From Candidatus Kouleothrix ribensis (lineage in GTDB: Bacteria > Chloroflexota > Chloroflexia > Chloroflexales > Roseiflexaceae), in assembly GCA_016722075.1 (NCBI GenBank), contig JADKGW010000001.1, forward strand, positions 4,216,001 to 4,280,000: 64,000 nucleotides of DNA, in the 5' to 3' direction. Both the position numbers and the translations under genes were made by a program. The notes beneath the pieces were generated by a model. The model was not told the DNA's origin. It saw only the letters and a program-made list of their open reading frames with translations, and did no database searches. This document shows, in pieces, positions 43,382-52,809 of the stretch (position 1 is its first letter; every line of letters starts with the position of its first letter).

Positions 43382-44575
43382 ATGATCACAGACCGACCGC
43401 TCGCCCAGGCCGCCAGCTGGCAGCCATCGATTGTCTTCGCGCTGCTGCTGAGCTACCTTGGCCTGTTCGGCATGTTGATCGGCGCGCAGGGTGTGCTATG
43501 GGCGCAGATCATCGAGGCCATGCGGCTGAGCAAGGCCACCTTCGGTACCGTTCAGCTGGCCTCGCCGCTACTGTCGGTGGGCCTGCTGATGGCCGGCGCG
43601 CAGCTGGCACACTGGCTGGGCAAGAAGTCGCTCGCGCTGGTCGGGCTAGGCTTTCTGCTGGCGGCCAACCTTGCGCTGGCGCTGGCCGGCGGCCTGGCCG
43701 GCCTGGTTGGCGCGCTGCTGCTAACTGGCGTCGGCAATGCGCTGCTCGAAACCGCCGCGAACAGTGCCGCGCTCGATTGGGAGCAGGCCACCGGCCGCAG
43801 TGCGATGAACATGATCCATGCCGCATTCAGCGCCGGGGCGGTATGTGGCGCGCTCGCAGCCGGCGGGCTGCTTGGCTGGGGCGTGGCCTACCCGGCGGTG
43901 CTGCTGCTGCTGGCGGCGTTATGCGGGCTGCTGCTGCTGATCTCGCTGCCGGTGCGCTTCCCGCCAGTCGACACAGCCGAACTCGCCGCGTCTGGCCCCC
44001 TGGCCACCCTGCGCGTGCTGTTCGCGCTGCCGGCCTTGCTGCTGCTGGCGGCGATCTGCGTGCTCGGCGTGGTCGGTGAGAGTGTGTCGAATCTCTGGTC
44101 GGTGATCTACCTGCACGACCTTGGCGCCGATGTGCTGATCGGCGGCGCGACATTCGCGCTGTTCAACGGCGCCATGTTCGCCGGGCGGGTCGCTAACTCC
44201 TGGGTGGTCGGCCGCTGGGGTGCGCGCGCCTCGCTGCTGGCCTCGGGCGTGGGGCTGGTGCTGGCGAATGCGCTGCTGCTGCCCGGCAACGTGGCCCTGG
44301 CGGTGGTGGGCTTCGTGCTGATGGGCCTGGCCGTGGCCGGTGTGGTGCCGACGGTGCTGAGCGCGGGCGCGCAGCTGGCGCCAGGGCGTAGTGCAGCCGT
44401 CACCGGCGGGATCATGGCAGTGGCCTACACCGCATTTATCATCTGCCCGCCGCTCACCGGCTGGGTGGCCGACCTGGTGTCGCTCAAGGTGGCGCTGCTG
44501 GTCGTCGGCCTGAGCGGCCTTGGCATCCTGGCGCTCGCGCGCAGCCTGCGTGTCGCACCAGTGCCTGTTGAATAG
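43382..44575 (+). CDS. MFS transporter
   Basis: 397 residues and about twelve membrane helices. MIGAQGVLWAQII, LAHWLGKKSLALVGLG (the loop-2/3 GxxxxxxxGKK pattern) and the repeat AGRVANSWVVGRWGARASLL in the second half show the two-times-six organisation. It imports or exports a small solute by proton coupling or facilitated diffusion. GNALLETAANSAALDWEQATGRSAMN is reminiscent of sugar/Fuc-type MFS proteins, but a substrate cannot be assigned. ATG 43382 with a TTAGGACAACC region upstream. The next gene, pdxH, starts 10 bp after its stop and is probably co-transcribed. Confidence 0.88.
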   Translation: MITDRPLAQAASWQPSIVFALLLSYLGLFGMLIGAQGVLWAQIIEAMRLSKATFGTVQLASPLLSVGLLMAGAQLAHWLGKKSLALVGLGFLLAANLALALAGGLAGLVGALLLTGVGNALLETAANSAALDWEQATGRSAMNMIHAAFSAGAVCGALAAGGLLGWGVAYPAVLLLLAALCGLLLLISLPVRFPPVDTAELAASGPLATLRVLFALPALLLLAAICVLGVVGESVSNLWSVIYLHDLGADVLIGGATFALFNGAMFAGRVANSWVVGRWGARASLLASGVGLVLANALLLPGNVALAVVGFVLMGLAVAGVVPTVLSAGAQLAPGRSAAVTGGIMAVAYTAFIICPPLTGWVADLVSLKVALLVVGLSGLGILALARSLRVAPVPVE

Positions 44576-44585
44576 CGGAGTACTG

Positions 44586-45224
44586 ATGATCAACCTAGCT
44601 GATCTGCGCAAAGAGTATACGCTGCACGGCCTGAGCGAGTCCGACCTCGCAGCCAACCCGATCGAGCAGTTCCAGGCCTGGCTGGCCCAGGCCCTGGCCG
44701 CACAGCTGCCCGAGCCGCATGCCATGGCCCTGGCCACTGCTACGCCCGATGGCCGGCCATCGGCGCGGATGGTGCTGCTCAGGTGCGCCGACGAGCGCGG
44801 CTTCACGTTCTACACGAACTACGACAGCCGCAAGGGCCACGAGCTAGGGGCCAACCCGCAGGCTGCGCTGGTGTTCTTCTGGCCCGAGCTCGAGCGCCAG
44901 ATCCGCGTTGAGGGCCGCGCCGAGCCAGTGCCGCCGGCCGAGTCCGATCAGTACTTCCACAGCCGGCCGCTGGGCAGCCGCATCGGCGCGTGGGCCTCGG
45001 CCCAGAGCGCAGTCATCGCCGGGCGCGCGCCACTCGAGCAGCGGGTCGCTGCGCTGGCCGCGCAGTATGCCGACGGCCAGGTGCCGCGCCCGGCCTACTG
45101 GGGCGGCTACCGCGTCGTACCCGACACGATCGAGTTCTGGCAGGGCCGCCCCAGCCGCCTGCACGATCGCCTGCGCTATCGCCGCGCCGACGGCGCCTGG
45201 CTGATCGAGCGGCTCTCGCCCTGA
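44586..45224 (+). CDS. pdxH: Pyridoxamine 5'-phosphate oxidase
   Basis: 212 residues, FMN enzyme that oxidises pyridoxine/pyridoxamine 5'-phosphate to PLP. The family opening LRKEYTLHGLSESDLAANPIEQF, FMN/PNP binding ATPDGRPSARMVLLR, FTFYTNYDSRKGHEL, RIGAWASAQSAVI and the ending RLHDRLRYRRADGAWLIERLSP are all present. Catalytic Arg-rich sites are in order and the length fits. ATG 44586. Its stop touches the stop of the convergent map gene with no gap. A PLP-dependent aminotransferase gene lies close by on the other strand. Confidence 0.96.
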   Translation: MINLADLRKEYTLHGLSESDLAANPIEQFQAWLAQALAAQLPEPHAMALATATPDGRPSARMVLLRCADERGFTFYTNYDSRKGHELGANPQAALVFFWPELERQIRVEGRAEPVPPAESDQYFHSRPLGSRIGAWASAQSAVIAGRAPLEQRVAALAAQYADGQVPRPAYWGGYRVVPDTIEFWQGRPSRLHDRLRYRRADGAWLIERLSP

Positions 45225-45980
45225 TCACAGCGCCGTCAAAATCTCCGGGCCGTTGTCGGTCACCACGATCGTATGCTCGAACTGGGCCGAGAGCGACCCA
45301 TCGGCCGTGCGCACCGTCCAGCCGTCGCGCTGGTCGAGCACCGTCTCGGGCTTACCGGCATTGATCATCGGCTCGATCGTGAATACCAGGCCGGGCTGAA
45401 GCCGCAGGCCGGTGCCAGGCTTACCGTAGTGCGGAATGTTGCGCGGCTCGTCGTGCAGCACCTGGCCGACGCCATGGCCGGTATACTCGCGCACCACCGA
45501 GAAGCCGTTCGCCTCGGCATACTGCTGGATGGCCGCGCCAACATCGCCAAGCCGCTTGCCAACCAGCGCGGTGTGGATGCCGCGCCACATGCTCTGCTCG
45601 GTCACCTCGAGCAGCCGCTGCGTCTCGGGTGCCAGCTGCCCGATCGCAAACGTCACACACGAGTCGCCGATCCAGCCGTTGAGCTTTGCGCCAATATCGA
45701 TGCCCACAATATCGCCCTCGCGCAGTGGGGTTTTGGTGGGAAAGCCGTGGCAGATCACATTATTCACCGATGCACAGATCGTGGCCGGGAAGCCATTGTA
45801 GCCTTTATACACCGGCGTGGCGCCATGCGCACGGATAAACTTCTCGGCCATGCGGTCGAGCTCGCGCGTGGTGATGCCCGGCTGCATGTGCGGCCGTAGA
45901 TATTCGAATGTCTCGGCCACCAGCCGGCCGGCCGCGCGCAGCAGCGCAATCTGCGGGCGCGAACGTAGCGAAATCGCCAT
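45225..45980 (-). CDS. map: Methionine aminopeptidase, type I
   Basis: 251 residues, removes the initiator methionine from new proteins. Metal ligands: VGIDIGAKLNGWIGDSCVTF (two Asp), GHGVGQVLHDEPRNIPHYG (His), FTIEPMIN (Glu) and the final FEHTIVVTDNGPEIL (Glu region). Without an N-terminal extension this is the bacterial type I form. TTGAGGAGTTGAAGC precedes ATG 45980. The upstream aminotransferase gene ends 11 bp before it, so they are one transcript. Confidence 0.96.
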   Translation of the reverse strand: MAISLRSRPQIALLRAAGRLVAETFEYLRPHMQPGITTRELDRMAEKFIRAHGATPVYKGYNGFPATICASVNNVICHGFPTKTPLREGDIVGIDIGAKLNGWIGDSCVTFAIGQLAPETQRLLEVTEQSMWRGIHTALVGKRLGDVGAAIQQYAEANGFSVVREYTGHGVGQVLHDEPRNIPHYGKPGTGLRLQPGLVFTIEPMINAGKPETVLDQRDGWTVRTADGSLSAQFEHTIVVTDNGPEILTAL

Positions 45981-45991
45981 GCTTCAACTCC

Positions 45992-47137
45992 TCAAACAAG
46001 CGCCGCAAGCAGGCGCTCGAGCCCCAGCTCGAACGCGCGCGGCTCGGTCAGGCACGAGAGCATGATATGCGTGCCGACCTCGTAGCCATAGAAATAGCCT
46101 GGATGCACCAGCACACCGTGACGCAATAAGTGTAGCACCAACTCATCTTCGTCGCTCCAGCCGTGTACTGCGGGGAACAGATAGTAGCCGCCGTCGGGCG
46201 GGCGGGCCTGGAAGTGCGGGTGTGTGCCGAGCCGCGCCAGCGCCAGGCCCAGATTGTGATGCACCTGCTGGCGCATGGTAGCGGCAAAGCCGGTGCTATG
46301 TGCGAACAGCGCCGGCAGCATCGATTGGGTGAGCGCATTGGCACCCAGGAAGGTGTCATTCAGCAGCTCGAGTCGTTCGCCGTAGCGCGCAGCGGCCGGC
46401 CCGCTCAGCGCAATCCAGCCGAGCTTCAGATCGGGCAGCGCAAACAGCTTCGAGATGCCGTTCAGGTGGAACACCGGCAGCTCGGCGTGCAGCGCGCCAA
46501 GCGGCGGCACACTGGCGGCCTGGTATGGGAACCCGGCAAACACTTCGTCGCAGATCACCGGCAGGCCCAGGCTGGCCAGCGCCGGCACGGCCCGCTGCAC
46601 AACCATTCCAGTCGGGTTGTGCGGTGAGACAATCAGCACCGCGCGGGTGCGCTCGTCGGCCTGGGCCTGCAGGCTGGCCGGGTCGATCCGCCAGCCGCGC
46701 GGCTCATCGAGCACATAGGGCCGCAGCTCAACATGATAGATCGCCGCCAGGTACTCGAACAGCGGGTATGTCACCACCGGCGCAAGCACATTGTCGCCCG
46801 GCGCGGTCAGCAGTGCGAACAGCAGGCCGTAAGCCTCGCTGGTGCTGGCCGTAATGAAGATCTCGTCGCGCGACAACGCCAGTGCGGGCGTGCGCGCGGC
46901 GTAGTAGCGCACGATCGCCTCGCGCGCCGCAAGCTGGCCGCGCGGGTCGGGCGCGTAGCGCCGTGTGGCCAGGTAGGCTGCCGCCGCGTGCTGGAGCACC
47001 TCGGGCGGAAAGATCAGGCCCTGCTCGGTCGGGTTGCTGCTGGTCAGGTCGATATAGCCGGCCCCGGCGGCGGCCTGCTGGCGCGCCAACTCGATCCGGT
47101 TCGGCGAAAGGTCGCCATCGGCAAAGAACCCGCTCAT
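45992..47137 (-). CDS. PLP-dependent aminotransferase, class I/II fold
   Basis: 381 residues. SSNPTEQGL and YAPDPRGQLAAREAIVRYY match the fold-type I start, VSPHNPTGMVVQ the substrate loop, VICDEVFAG the PLP-nitrogen Asp, and the Schiff-base Lys is in LNGISKLFALPDLKLGW. It could be an alanine-, aspartate- or methionine-cycle aminotransferase; the specificity is not readable. GAAGGTAGT precedes ATG 47137. Operon with the downstream map gene, and a divergent short gap of 112 bp separates it from the FtsW-family gene end. Confidence 0.92.
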   Translation of the reverse strand: MSGFFADGDLSPNRIELARQQAAAGAGYIDLTSSNPTEQGLIFPPEVLQHAAAAYLATRRYAPDPRGQLAAREAIVRYYAARTPALALSRDEIFITASTSEAYGLLFALLTAPGDNVLAPVVTYPLFEYLAAIYHVELRPYVLDEPRGWRIDPASLQAQADERTRAVLIVSPHNPTGMVVQRAVPALASLGLPVICDEVFAGFPYQAASVPPLGALHAELPVFHLNGISKLFALPDLKLGWIALSGPAAARYGERLELLNDTFLGANALTQSMLPALFAHSTGFAATMRQQVHHNLGLALARLGTHPHFQARPPDGGYYLFPAVHGWSDEDELVLHLLRHGVLVHPGYFYGYEVGTHIMLSCLTEPRAFELGLERLLAALV

Positions 47138-47249
47138 ACTACCTTCGGTTGAACCGGTATGATCCTGGTGCGCAGCGGCCGGCTAGCGTCTGGGTGCGCT
47201 TCCCGCATCGCCAGGTGTACGCATGCAACCGAATCGGGTAGCAGAGCCG

Positions 47250-48608
47250 CTACCGCTCGGGGCCGGCCGAGATCCGCAGCAGCAGCCCGATGATCAGGAA
47301 ATTCATCAAGATCGACGAGCCGCCGTACGAAACAAACGGCAGTGTGATGCCGGTGAGCGGGATCAGCCGCAGGTTACCGCCGATGATGATGAAGCTCTGC
47401 ACCGCCAGGATCGTCGTCAGGCCCACCGCCATCAGCTGCTCGAACCCACGAAAGCGGCTCGAGACATTCAGCGCAATATGGAAGCCGCGGAAGATCAGCA
47501 GCAGGTAGGCGATCAGCAGCGCGATCGTGCCGGCCAGGCCCATCTCTTCGCCAATCGCCGTGAAGATGAAATCGGTATGCGCGGCCGGCACCACCGTCGG
47601 AAAGCCGCGGCCCAGCCCGGCGCCAAACACGCCGCCCGAAGCCAGCGCGTAGATCGCCTGCACGATCTGGTAGCCGGTGCCCTGGGCCGTGGCCCACGGG
47701 TCGAGCCAGATGTTTACGCGCGTCTTGACGATCGACACCACGTTGAACAGCACATACGAGCCGACGCTGAACGCGCTCAGGCCGGCCAGCACATACAGGC
47801 CGTTGCTGGTGGCAACGTAGAGCATGGCCAGGAACACGCTGAACAGCAGCAGCGCAGCCCCGAGATCGCGCTGGAAGATGATCAGGCCCATGGCCATGCC
47901 CCACATGCCGATCAGCGGCACTAAGTAGGGCAGCGGCGGCAGCGTCAAGGGGCCAAGCTGGTAGCCCTGCGCCACCACCTCGCGGTATTCATTCAGGTAC
48001 GAGGCCAGGAAGATCACCAGGATGATCTTGAGCAGCTCGGAGGGCTGAAAGTAGAAGAAGCCGAAGTTGAACCACGCGCGTACGCCGCTATTATTCGGAT
48101 CTTTGCCCAGCACAAACGTGGCCAGTATCAGGCCAACGCCGATCGTGAGCCAGGCGTAGCGATGGTGGTCGAGCCAGTCCATCAGCGAGGTACGCAGGTA
48201 CTGGCGGAACAGGCGATCCCACGGCACGAACAGGATCGCACTCAGCACCACCACGCCGATTGTGACCCACAGCGATTGCTTGGCATCGACGCTGGTGTAG
48301 TCGGCGCCCAGGCTCGGCTCGAGCCGCGCGGTGATCAGCAGGCCCATGCCGGCCAGCAGCGCCACCAGCGGCAGCAAGAGCTGGTCGGCGGCGGGTGTGC
48401 GCAGGCTCATGCCGATCGAGATGCCCAGGAACAGCAGAAACGGCAAGACCGATGGCCATAGAATATCGACCACCCCGTGTACGGTAGGCACAAACGCTTG
48501 CGCGCGGGTAACGTTCACCACCAGCATATAGCCGGCCGCGAAGAAGAGCAGCACGGTGATCAGCAGCTGGATCTCGACACCGCGTAGATTGCGTGGGTAA
48601 CGGAGCAT
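47250..48608 (-). CDS. FtsW/RodA/SpoVE-family peptidoglycan polymerase
   Basis: 452 residues, about ten to eleven membrane helices. The SEDS family signature is seen in VRAWFNFGFFYFQPSELLKIILVIFLASYL, LIIFQRDLGAALLLFSVFLAML and SGGVFGAGLGRGFPTVVPAAHTDFIFTAIGEEMGLAG, including the catalytic-loop Asp in HTDFIF and the final GGNLRLIPLTGITLPFVSYGGSS. SEDS proteins polymerise lipid II with a class B PBP in division or elongation. The start at ATG 48608 was chosen because the longer form begins inside a hairpin. It is not in a cell-wall cluster, so division versus elongation cannot be decided. Confidence 0.92.
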   Translation of the reverse strand: MLRYPRNLRGVEIQLLITVLLFFAAGYMLVVNVTRAQAFVPTVHGVVDILWPSVLPFLLFLGISIGMSLRTPAADQLLLPLVALLAGMGLLITARLEPSLGADYTSVDAKQSLWVTIGVVVLSAILFVPWDRLFRQYLRTSLMDWLDHHRYAWLTIGVGLILATFVLGKDPNNSGVRAWFNFGFFYFQPSELLKIILVIFLASYLNEYREVVAQGYQLGPLTLPPLPYLVPLIGMWGMAMGLIIFQRDLGAALLLFSVFLAMLYVATSNGLYVLAGLSAFSVGSYVLFNVVSIVKTRVNIWLDPWATAQGTGYQIVQAIYALASGGVFGAGLGRGFPTVVPAAHTDFIFTAIGEEMGLAGTIALLIAYLLLIFRGFHIALNVSSRFRGFEQLMAVGLTTILAVQSFIIIGGNLRLIPLTGITLPFVSYGGSSILMNFLIIGLLLRISAGPER

Positions 48609-48647
48609 GTGTTTGGTAGCTTTGACAAGATGACAAGGTGACAGGCT

Positions 48648-48683
48648 GACCAGATGACTTTCAAATCGCAAAGTCATCTGGTC
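48648..48683 (-). terminator. Hairpin between ychF and FtsW-family gene
   Basis: GACCAGATGACTTT (48648-48661) and AAAGTCATCTGGTC (48670-48683) form a perfect 14-bp stem with an 8-nt loop, flanked by direct repeats of GACAAGGTGACA and GTCATCTTGTC. It lies just past the ychF stop codon. Confidence 0.65.
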
Positions 48684-48704
48684 ATCTTGTCTTTTTGTCA
48701 CCCG

Positions 48705-49787
48705 CTAGACATTAAACAGGAAGTGGCACACATCGCCGTCTTTGACAATGTAGGTCTTGCCTTCCATGCGCACGGTGCCGTGCTTTTTGGCCTCGGCCAT
48801 ACCCCCAGCCTTGATCAGGTCGTCGTAGGCCACGATCTCGGCGCGAATAAAGCCGCGCTGGATGTCGGAGTGGATCGCGCCGGCGGCCTCGACTGCGGGC
48901 GTGTTGCGGCCGATCGTCCAGGCGCGCACTTCGTCGGGCCCGGCCGTGAGAAAGCTGATCAGCCCGAGCAGGTTGTACGACGAGGCGATCACCCGGTCGC
49001 GCGCGGCCTCGCTGATCCCCAGGTCGTCCATGAACACCTGGGCGTCGTCGTCGTCGAGCTGGGCCAGCTCGGCCTCGATCTTGCCGGCCAACGCCACTAC
49101 ATCGCTCTGGCGGTGCGCGTAGGCAAATGCCGGTGGCTGCGCGATCTGGCCCTCGCCGATATTGATCACCAGCAGCAGCGGCTTGGCGGTGAGGAACTGG
49201 TAGCCGCGCAGCACGCGGGCCTCCTCGTCACTTAGCTCGATATCGCGAATGAGCTGGCCGGCCTCGAGCGCCGCCTGCAGCTTGATCAGCAGATCGCGCT
49301 CGGCAATCCGCTGCTCGCGATCTTTGGTCGACATCTTGCCGATCTCGGCGTTCAGCTTCGCCAGGCGCCGCTCGATGATCGCCATGTCGGAGAAGGCCAG
49401 CTCGAGGTCGACCGTCTCGACATCGCGGGCCAGGTTGACGGTGCCCTCGGGGTGGGCCACGCTCTCGTCTTCGAATGCGCGCGCTACGTGCAGCAGCGCG
49501 TCGGCGCCGCCGATGAAGTTGAGCAGCGCCGGCGGCAGGCCACCGCTCTGGCGTGCGCCACTGCTGATCCCGCCCACATCGACATACTGCACATCGGCCG
49601 GCGTGTTCTTTTTGGGCTTGAACATCTGCGCCAGCACGTTCAAGCGAAGATCGGGCACTTTCACCGTCGCTACGTTTGGCTCGAGCTGCCCCGATGCGTA
49701 GGCGGTTGTCTCGGCCGTGCCACGCGTAAGCGCATTAAAGACGGTTGTTTTCCCACTATTCGGCAGGCCAATAATCGCAATCTTCAT
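48705..49787 (-). CDS. ychF: Redox-regulated P-loop ATPase YchF
   Basis: 360 residues of the Obg family, but ATP-preferring. G1 is IGLPNSGKTTVFNALT, and the conserved DVQYVDVGGISSGA is G3 region. The central coiled-coil arm LAKLNAEIGKMSTKDREQRIAERDLL precedes the C-terminal TGS domain (EIVAYDDLIKAGG, YIVKDGDVCHFLFNV). It binds ribosomes and proteasome-like proteases in other bacteria. ATG 49787 with CAGAGGATG upstream. Single housekeeping gene. Confidence 0.96.
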   Translation of the reverse strand: MKIAIIGLPNSGKTTVFNALTRGTAETTAYASGQLEPNVATVKVPDLRLNVLAQMFKPKKNTPADVQYVDVGGISSGARQSGGLPPALLNFIGGADALLHVARAFEDESVAHPEGTVNLARDVETVDLELAFSDMAIIERRLAKLNAEIGKMSTKDREQRIAERDLLIKLQAALEAGQLIRDIELSDEEARVLRGYQFLTAKPLLLVINIGEGQIAQPPAFAYAHRQSDVVALAGKIEAELAQLDDDDAQVFMDDLGISEAARDRVIASSYNLLGLISFLTAGPDEVRAWTIGRNTPAVEAAGAIHSDIQRGFIRAEIVAYDDLIKAGGMAEAKKHGTVRMEGKTYIVKDGDVCHFLFNV

Positions 49788-50234
49788 TCACATCCTCTGG
49801 CAGGCTGCGCCGCTAATGCCCAGCTTGCCGCAGTATAGCGCGCGGCCCGCATTCGCGCAACTTCGGCCGGGCGCATAGTTGGGCGAATGGCCGCGTTCGC
49901 CCACCCCCAGCACAACACTCGCGGCCAACTATGCGAAATCGCCCACATTCTTCGTTCTAATCTACACGTATGGATGTAGTCCTCGCCGGGCCGGCCGATC
50001 AAGCAGGGCCGTACGACACCGGCCGCGCTATATAACAGTATCTTCATCAGGCCACCTCTTACGTTCTTGTCGGCCTTCGGCTATAATATGGTACAGCGGC
50101 AGAGCGCCAAATTTACGAAGTTTTATCTTTAGTCGTTTGTGCGCGTAACTTCTGGGCGAGTCGTGGCGTTGGTATTGGTAAGGTGTACCAGCACTACGGC
50201 GCGGCAGCACAGGCACACAGGCGCCGAGTGTAGT
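49788..50234. other. Divergent intergenic region with spaced inverted repeat
   Basis: 447 bp between ychF and the sigma factor gene. CGCATAGTTGG (49872-49882) and CCAACTATGCG (49924-49934) form an 11-bp inverted repeat with 41 bp between them. A TATAAT lies at 50082-50087 on the plus strand, before the sigma factor. No gene is supported. Confidence 0.6.
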
Positions 50235-50912
50235 ATGGTCAACGAATCAGATCTTGAGTTACCGAAGGTCATCGCCCTGGCCCAGCGTGGCGACCCAGGC
50301 GCGTTCGGTGATCTGTACGGGAAGTACGCCGGGCTGATTCTGCGCTACCTATATGTGCGCGTGCGCGACCAAGAGGGCGCTCAAGATCTGACGCAGGAAG
50401 TGTTTGTACGTGTAATCAAGGGCATCGGCGGCTTCGAGTACCGCGGCGAGAAATCATTCCTCGGCTGGCTGTACACGATCGCCAACAATGTCCTGATCGG
50501 CCAGGCGCGCCGCAAGCGCGCCGTGTCGACACCGCTCGACGAGAATATCGAGCTGATCGATCCGCGCGGCCAGGATGCCGTGCTCTCGATCTACGATCGT
50601 GTGTCACTTCAGCAGGCGATCAGCCAGCTGACCAACGACCAGCAGCAGGTGCTCGCGCTCAAGTTCTTCGGCGACATGACCAACGGCGAGATCGCCACAG
50701 CGATTGGCCGGAGCGAGGGCGCAGTTAAGGCCTTGCAGCATCGCGCCCTGCATGCGCTCCAGCAGATCATGGCCAAAGAAGCCGGCGAGCCGCTGACCGC
50801 CCGCGAAGTTGGCGGCGATGGCTGGAGCAGCTGGGACGATCCGTATCGCTCGCGGGCGGTCGGTGTAGACGATCTGAGCGGTTCAGATCGGCGCTATGAT
50901 AACGATCAGTAG
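50235..50912 (+). CDS. ECF-type RNA polymerase sigma factor
   Basis: 225 residues with both ECF regions. Region 2: FGDLYGKYAGLILRYLYVRVRDQEGAQDLTQEVFVRVIKGIGGFEYRGEKSFLGWLYTIANNVL (see FLGWLYTIANNVL and DLTQEVFVRV). Region 4 helix-turn-helix: QLTNDQQQVLALKFFGDMTNGEIATAIGRSEGAVKALQHRAL. A short C-terminal tail follows (YRSRAVGVDDLSGSDRRY). ATG 50235. The DUF5667-like membrane gene downstream (85 bp) is likely its partner, acting as an anti-sigma or target. Confidence 0.94.
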   Translation: MVNESDLELPKVIALAQRGDPGAFGDLYGKYAGLILRYLYVRVRDQEGAQDLTQEVFVRVIKGIGGFEYRGEKSFLGWLYTIANNVLIGQARRKRAVSTPLDENIELIDPRGQDAVLSIYDRVSLQQAISQLTNDQQQVLALKFFGDMTNGEIATAIGRSEGAVKALQHRALHALQQIMAKEAGEPLTAREVGGDGWSSWDDPYRSRAVGVDDLSGSDRRYDNDQ

Positions 50913-50997
50913 GTTGAGCCTATTCCGGCAGTGCCGTGTGCGCTGCGGCCGGTGCGACCACGCTGACGCAATTGGTCTAGGGTAGGATGTTCTGCAT

Positions 50998-52698
50998 ATG
51001 CAGATGAAGGAACGCAGCTTAGCCCCTGGCTTGCCAGAAGTTCTGGACCAGGCGCTCGCACGGCTTCAAGCCGGGGAGAGCGTTGAGGCCTGCCTCGACG
51101 CGTACCCTCAGCATGCAACCGTGCTCGAACCACTGCTGCGCGCCGGCGATCTGCTCAATGCCCAGGCGGCCATCTCGTTGCCCCCAGAGATGGATACTTG
51201 GCTTGCGACTGGCGCCCATGATTTTGCCGCCATTGCCGCCCAGCTGGCCCCAAAATATACGAAGCCGTTGCAAACAACCCGCCAGCGCATACGAGCAGGC
51301 GCGCCGGCCCAGCAGCCTTTCGACGATATTCTCGATTTTACGATCGCACGGGCCGGCACGGGCACGCCGCTCGCTGCATGCCTGGCCGAGTTCCCCGACC
51401 ACGCGCCGGCACTCGAACCACTGCTGCGCCTGAGCACCCGCCTGCACGCCGCAGCTGCTACACCGCTGCCGGCCGAACTGGCCGCCTGGCTGCCGACAGG
51501 CCGCCGCGAGTTCATGGCGCTCGCCGAGCAGATGGCGCCACGCTATGCGCAGCAACGCCGCCGCTCGGCCGCTCGCCGGCTCACCGCCCAGCGCGCTGCG
51601 ATTGCAGTGCTGGTGGTGGCCGTGACAATGGGCGTGGTCGACTCGGCCTCGGCGCAGAGCCTGCCGGGCGACACGCTCTACCCGTGGAAGCGCGCCCGCG
51701 AGAATATCGCGCTTGCACTCGTCGCCGACCCGGCCCAACGCAGCCAGATGCTGGTCGAGTTTGCCGACCGCCGGCTCACCGAGTTCAATACACTGGTCGC
51801 GGCCGGCCATACGATCGACTCAGCGGTTGTGGCCGAGACGCTCAATAGCCTGCTCGATAATGTCCAGGGCGCGCTGGCGGTTGATCAGCGTGCGCCGCAA
51901 GCCGGCGTTACACCGCGGGTCAAGCAGATCCTGGCCCAAACCAGAAGCGCCATCACACAGGCTTCTACCTCGGCGACGAGCACGCCGCCGGCACTGAACG
52001 ATGCGCTGGCGCGCGCCGATCAGATCGCGCAGGAGATCCCGGCGGTGCCAACTACCAATGCCCTGCCGCCAGGCTCCGCCCCAACCGATGCGCCAAGTGC
52101 GATCGGCGGCCCTTCGAACGGTGGCAATGGCCGGCCTCAGCCAACTACTGCGCCGGTTGGTGGCCAGCAGAATACAAACCCGACGTTGACGCCAGCGCCG
52201 ACGGCTGTGGGTGCCCCGGCGGCGACGCCGGTGCCGACTAGCGGCGGGGCAACTGCGGCACCGCTACCGCTGACCGATGTGCCCGCGAATACGGCTACGC
52301 CCGATCCGGCCACCGCCATCCCGCCAACGGCCGAGCCAAGCGTAGTGCCAACAGCTGGCGCTACGAATACGCCGCCAGCCGAAAACCCAACCGGCACAGC
52401 GACGGAGCAGCCGGTGCCGACCGCGACGGGTGTGCCGGTGACCGAGGTGCCAACCGAGCCGCCGCCGCCAACCGTGCCGCCCACGGCACGGCCTACCCGG
52501 CCGCCGCTGCCAACCGATACGCCGACCGACGCGCCAACCAGCACGCCGACCGACGCGCCAACCAGCACGCCGACCGACGCGCCAACCAACACGCCAACCG
52601 ACGCGCCAACCAGCACGCCGACCGACGCGCCAACCAGCACGCCAACCGACGTGCCAACCGACACACCGGTACCGGCTACCGCCGTGGCAGCGCCGTAG
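50998..52698 (+). CDS. DUF5667-like membrane protein with duplicated N-domain and Thr/Pro repeat tail, sigma-factor partner
   Basis: 566 residues. Two copies of a ~90-residue module with xxxCLxxYPxHAxxLEPLLR (ACLDAYPQHATVLEPLLR and ACLAEFPDHAPALEPLLR) lie near residues 20-165. One membrane helix (AAIAVLVVAVTMGVVDSA) follows. After it comes the extracellular DUF5667-type segment SLPGDTLYPWKRARENIAL, ADPAQRSQMLVEFADRRLTEFNTLVA. The last 190 residues are Ala/Pro/Thr-rich, ending in TPTDAP tandem repeats (24-bp DNA repeats at 52517-52670). The cytoplasmic modules could bind the sigma factor as an anti-sigma domain. This is inferred from position and topology. Confidence 0.75.
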   Translation: MQMKERSLAPGLPEVLDQALARLQAGESVEACLDAYPQHATVLEPLLRAGDLLNAQAAISLPPEMDTWLATGAHDFAAIAAQLAPKYTKPLQTTRQRIRAGAPAQQPFDDILDFTIARAGTGTPLAACLAEFPDHAPALEPLLRLSTRLHAAAATPLPAELAAWLPTGRREFMALAEQMAPRYAQQRRRSAARRLTAQRAAIAVLVVAVTMGVVDSASAQSLPGDTLYPWKRARENIALALVADPAQRSQMLVEFADRRLTEFNTLVAAGHTIDSAVVAETLNSLLDNVQGALAVDQRAPQAGVTPRVKQILAQTRSAITQASTSATSTPPALNDALARADQIAQEIPAVPTTNALPPGSAPTDAPSAIGGPSNGGNGRPQPTTAPVGGQQNTNPTLTPAPTAVGAPAATPVPTSGGATAAPLPLTDVPANTATPDPATAIPPTAEPSVVPTAGATNTPPAENPTGTATEQPVPTATGVPVTEVPTEPPPPTVPPTARPTRPPLPTDTPTDAPTSTPTDAPTSTPTDAPTNTPTDAPTSTPTDAPTSTPTDVPTDTPVPATAVAAP

Positions 52699-52737
52699 CC
52701 ACCCGGCCTACGAACGCGGCGCAGTGCAGCACAATCA

Positions 52738-52778
52738 ATGGGGGCGTGGGGGTGGCAGAGCCATCCCCACGCCCCCAT
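52738..52778. terminator. Bidirectional terminator hairpin
   Basis: ATGGGGGCGTGGGGGTGG (52738-52755) pairs with the 18 bases 52761-52778 with one G-T type mismatch, loop CAGAG. It lies between the convergent DUF5667 and ndk genes. Confidence 0.8.
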
Positions 52779-52809
52779 CGTAGCGTGTACGGGTTGTAAG
52801 CAGCAACGC

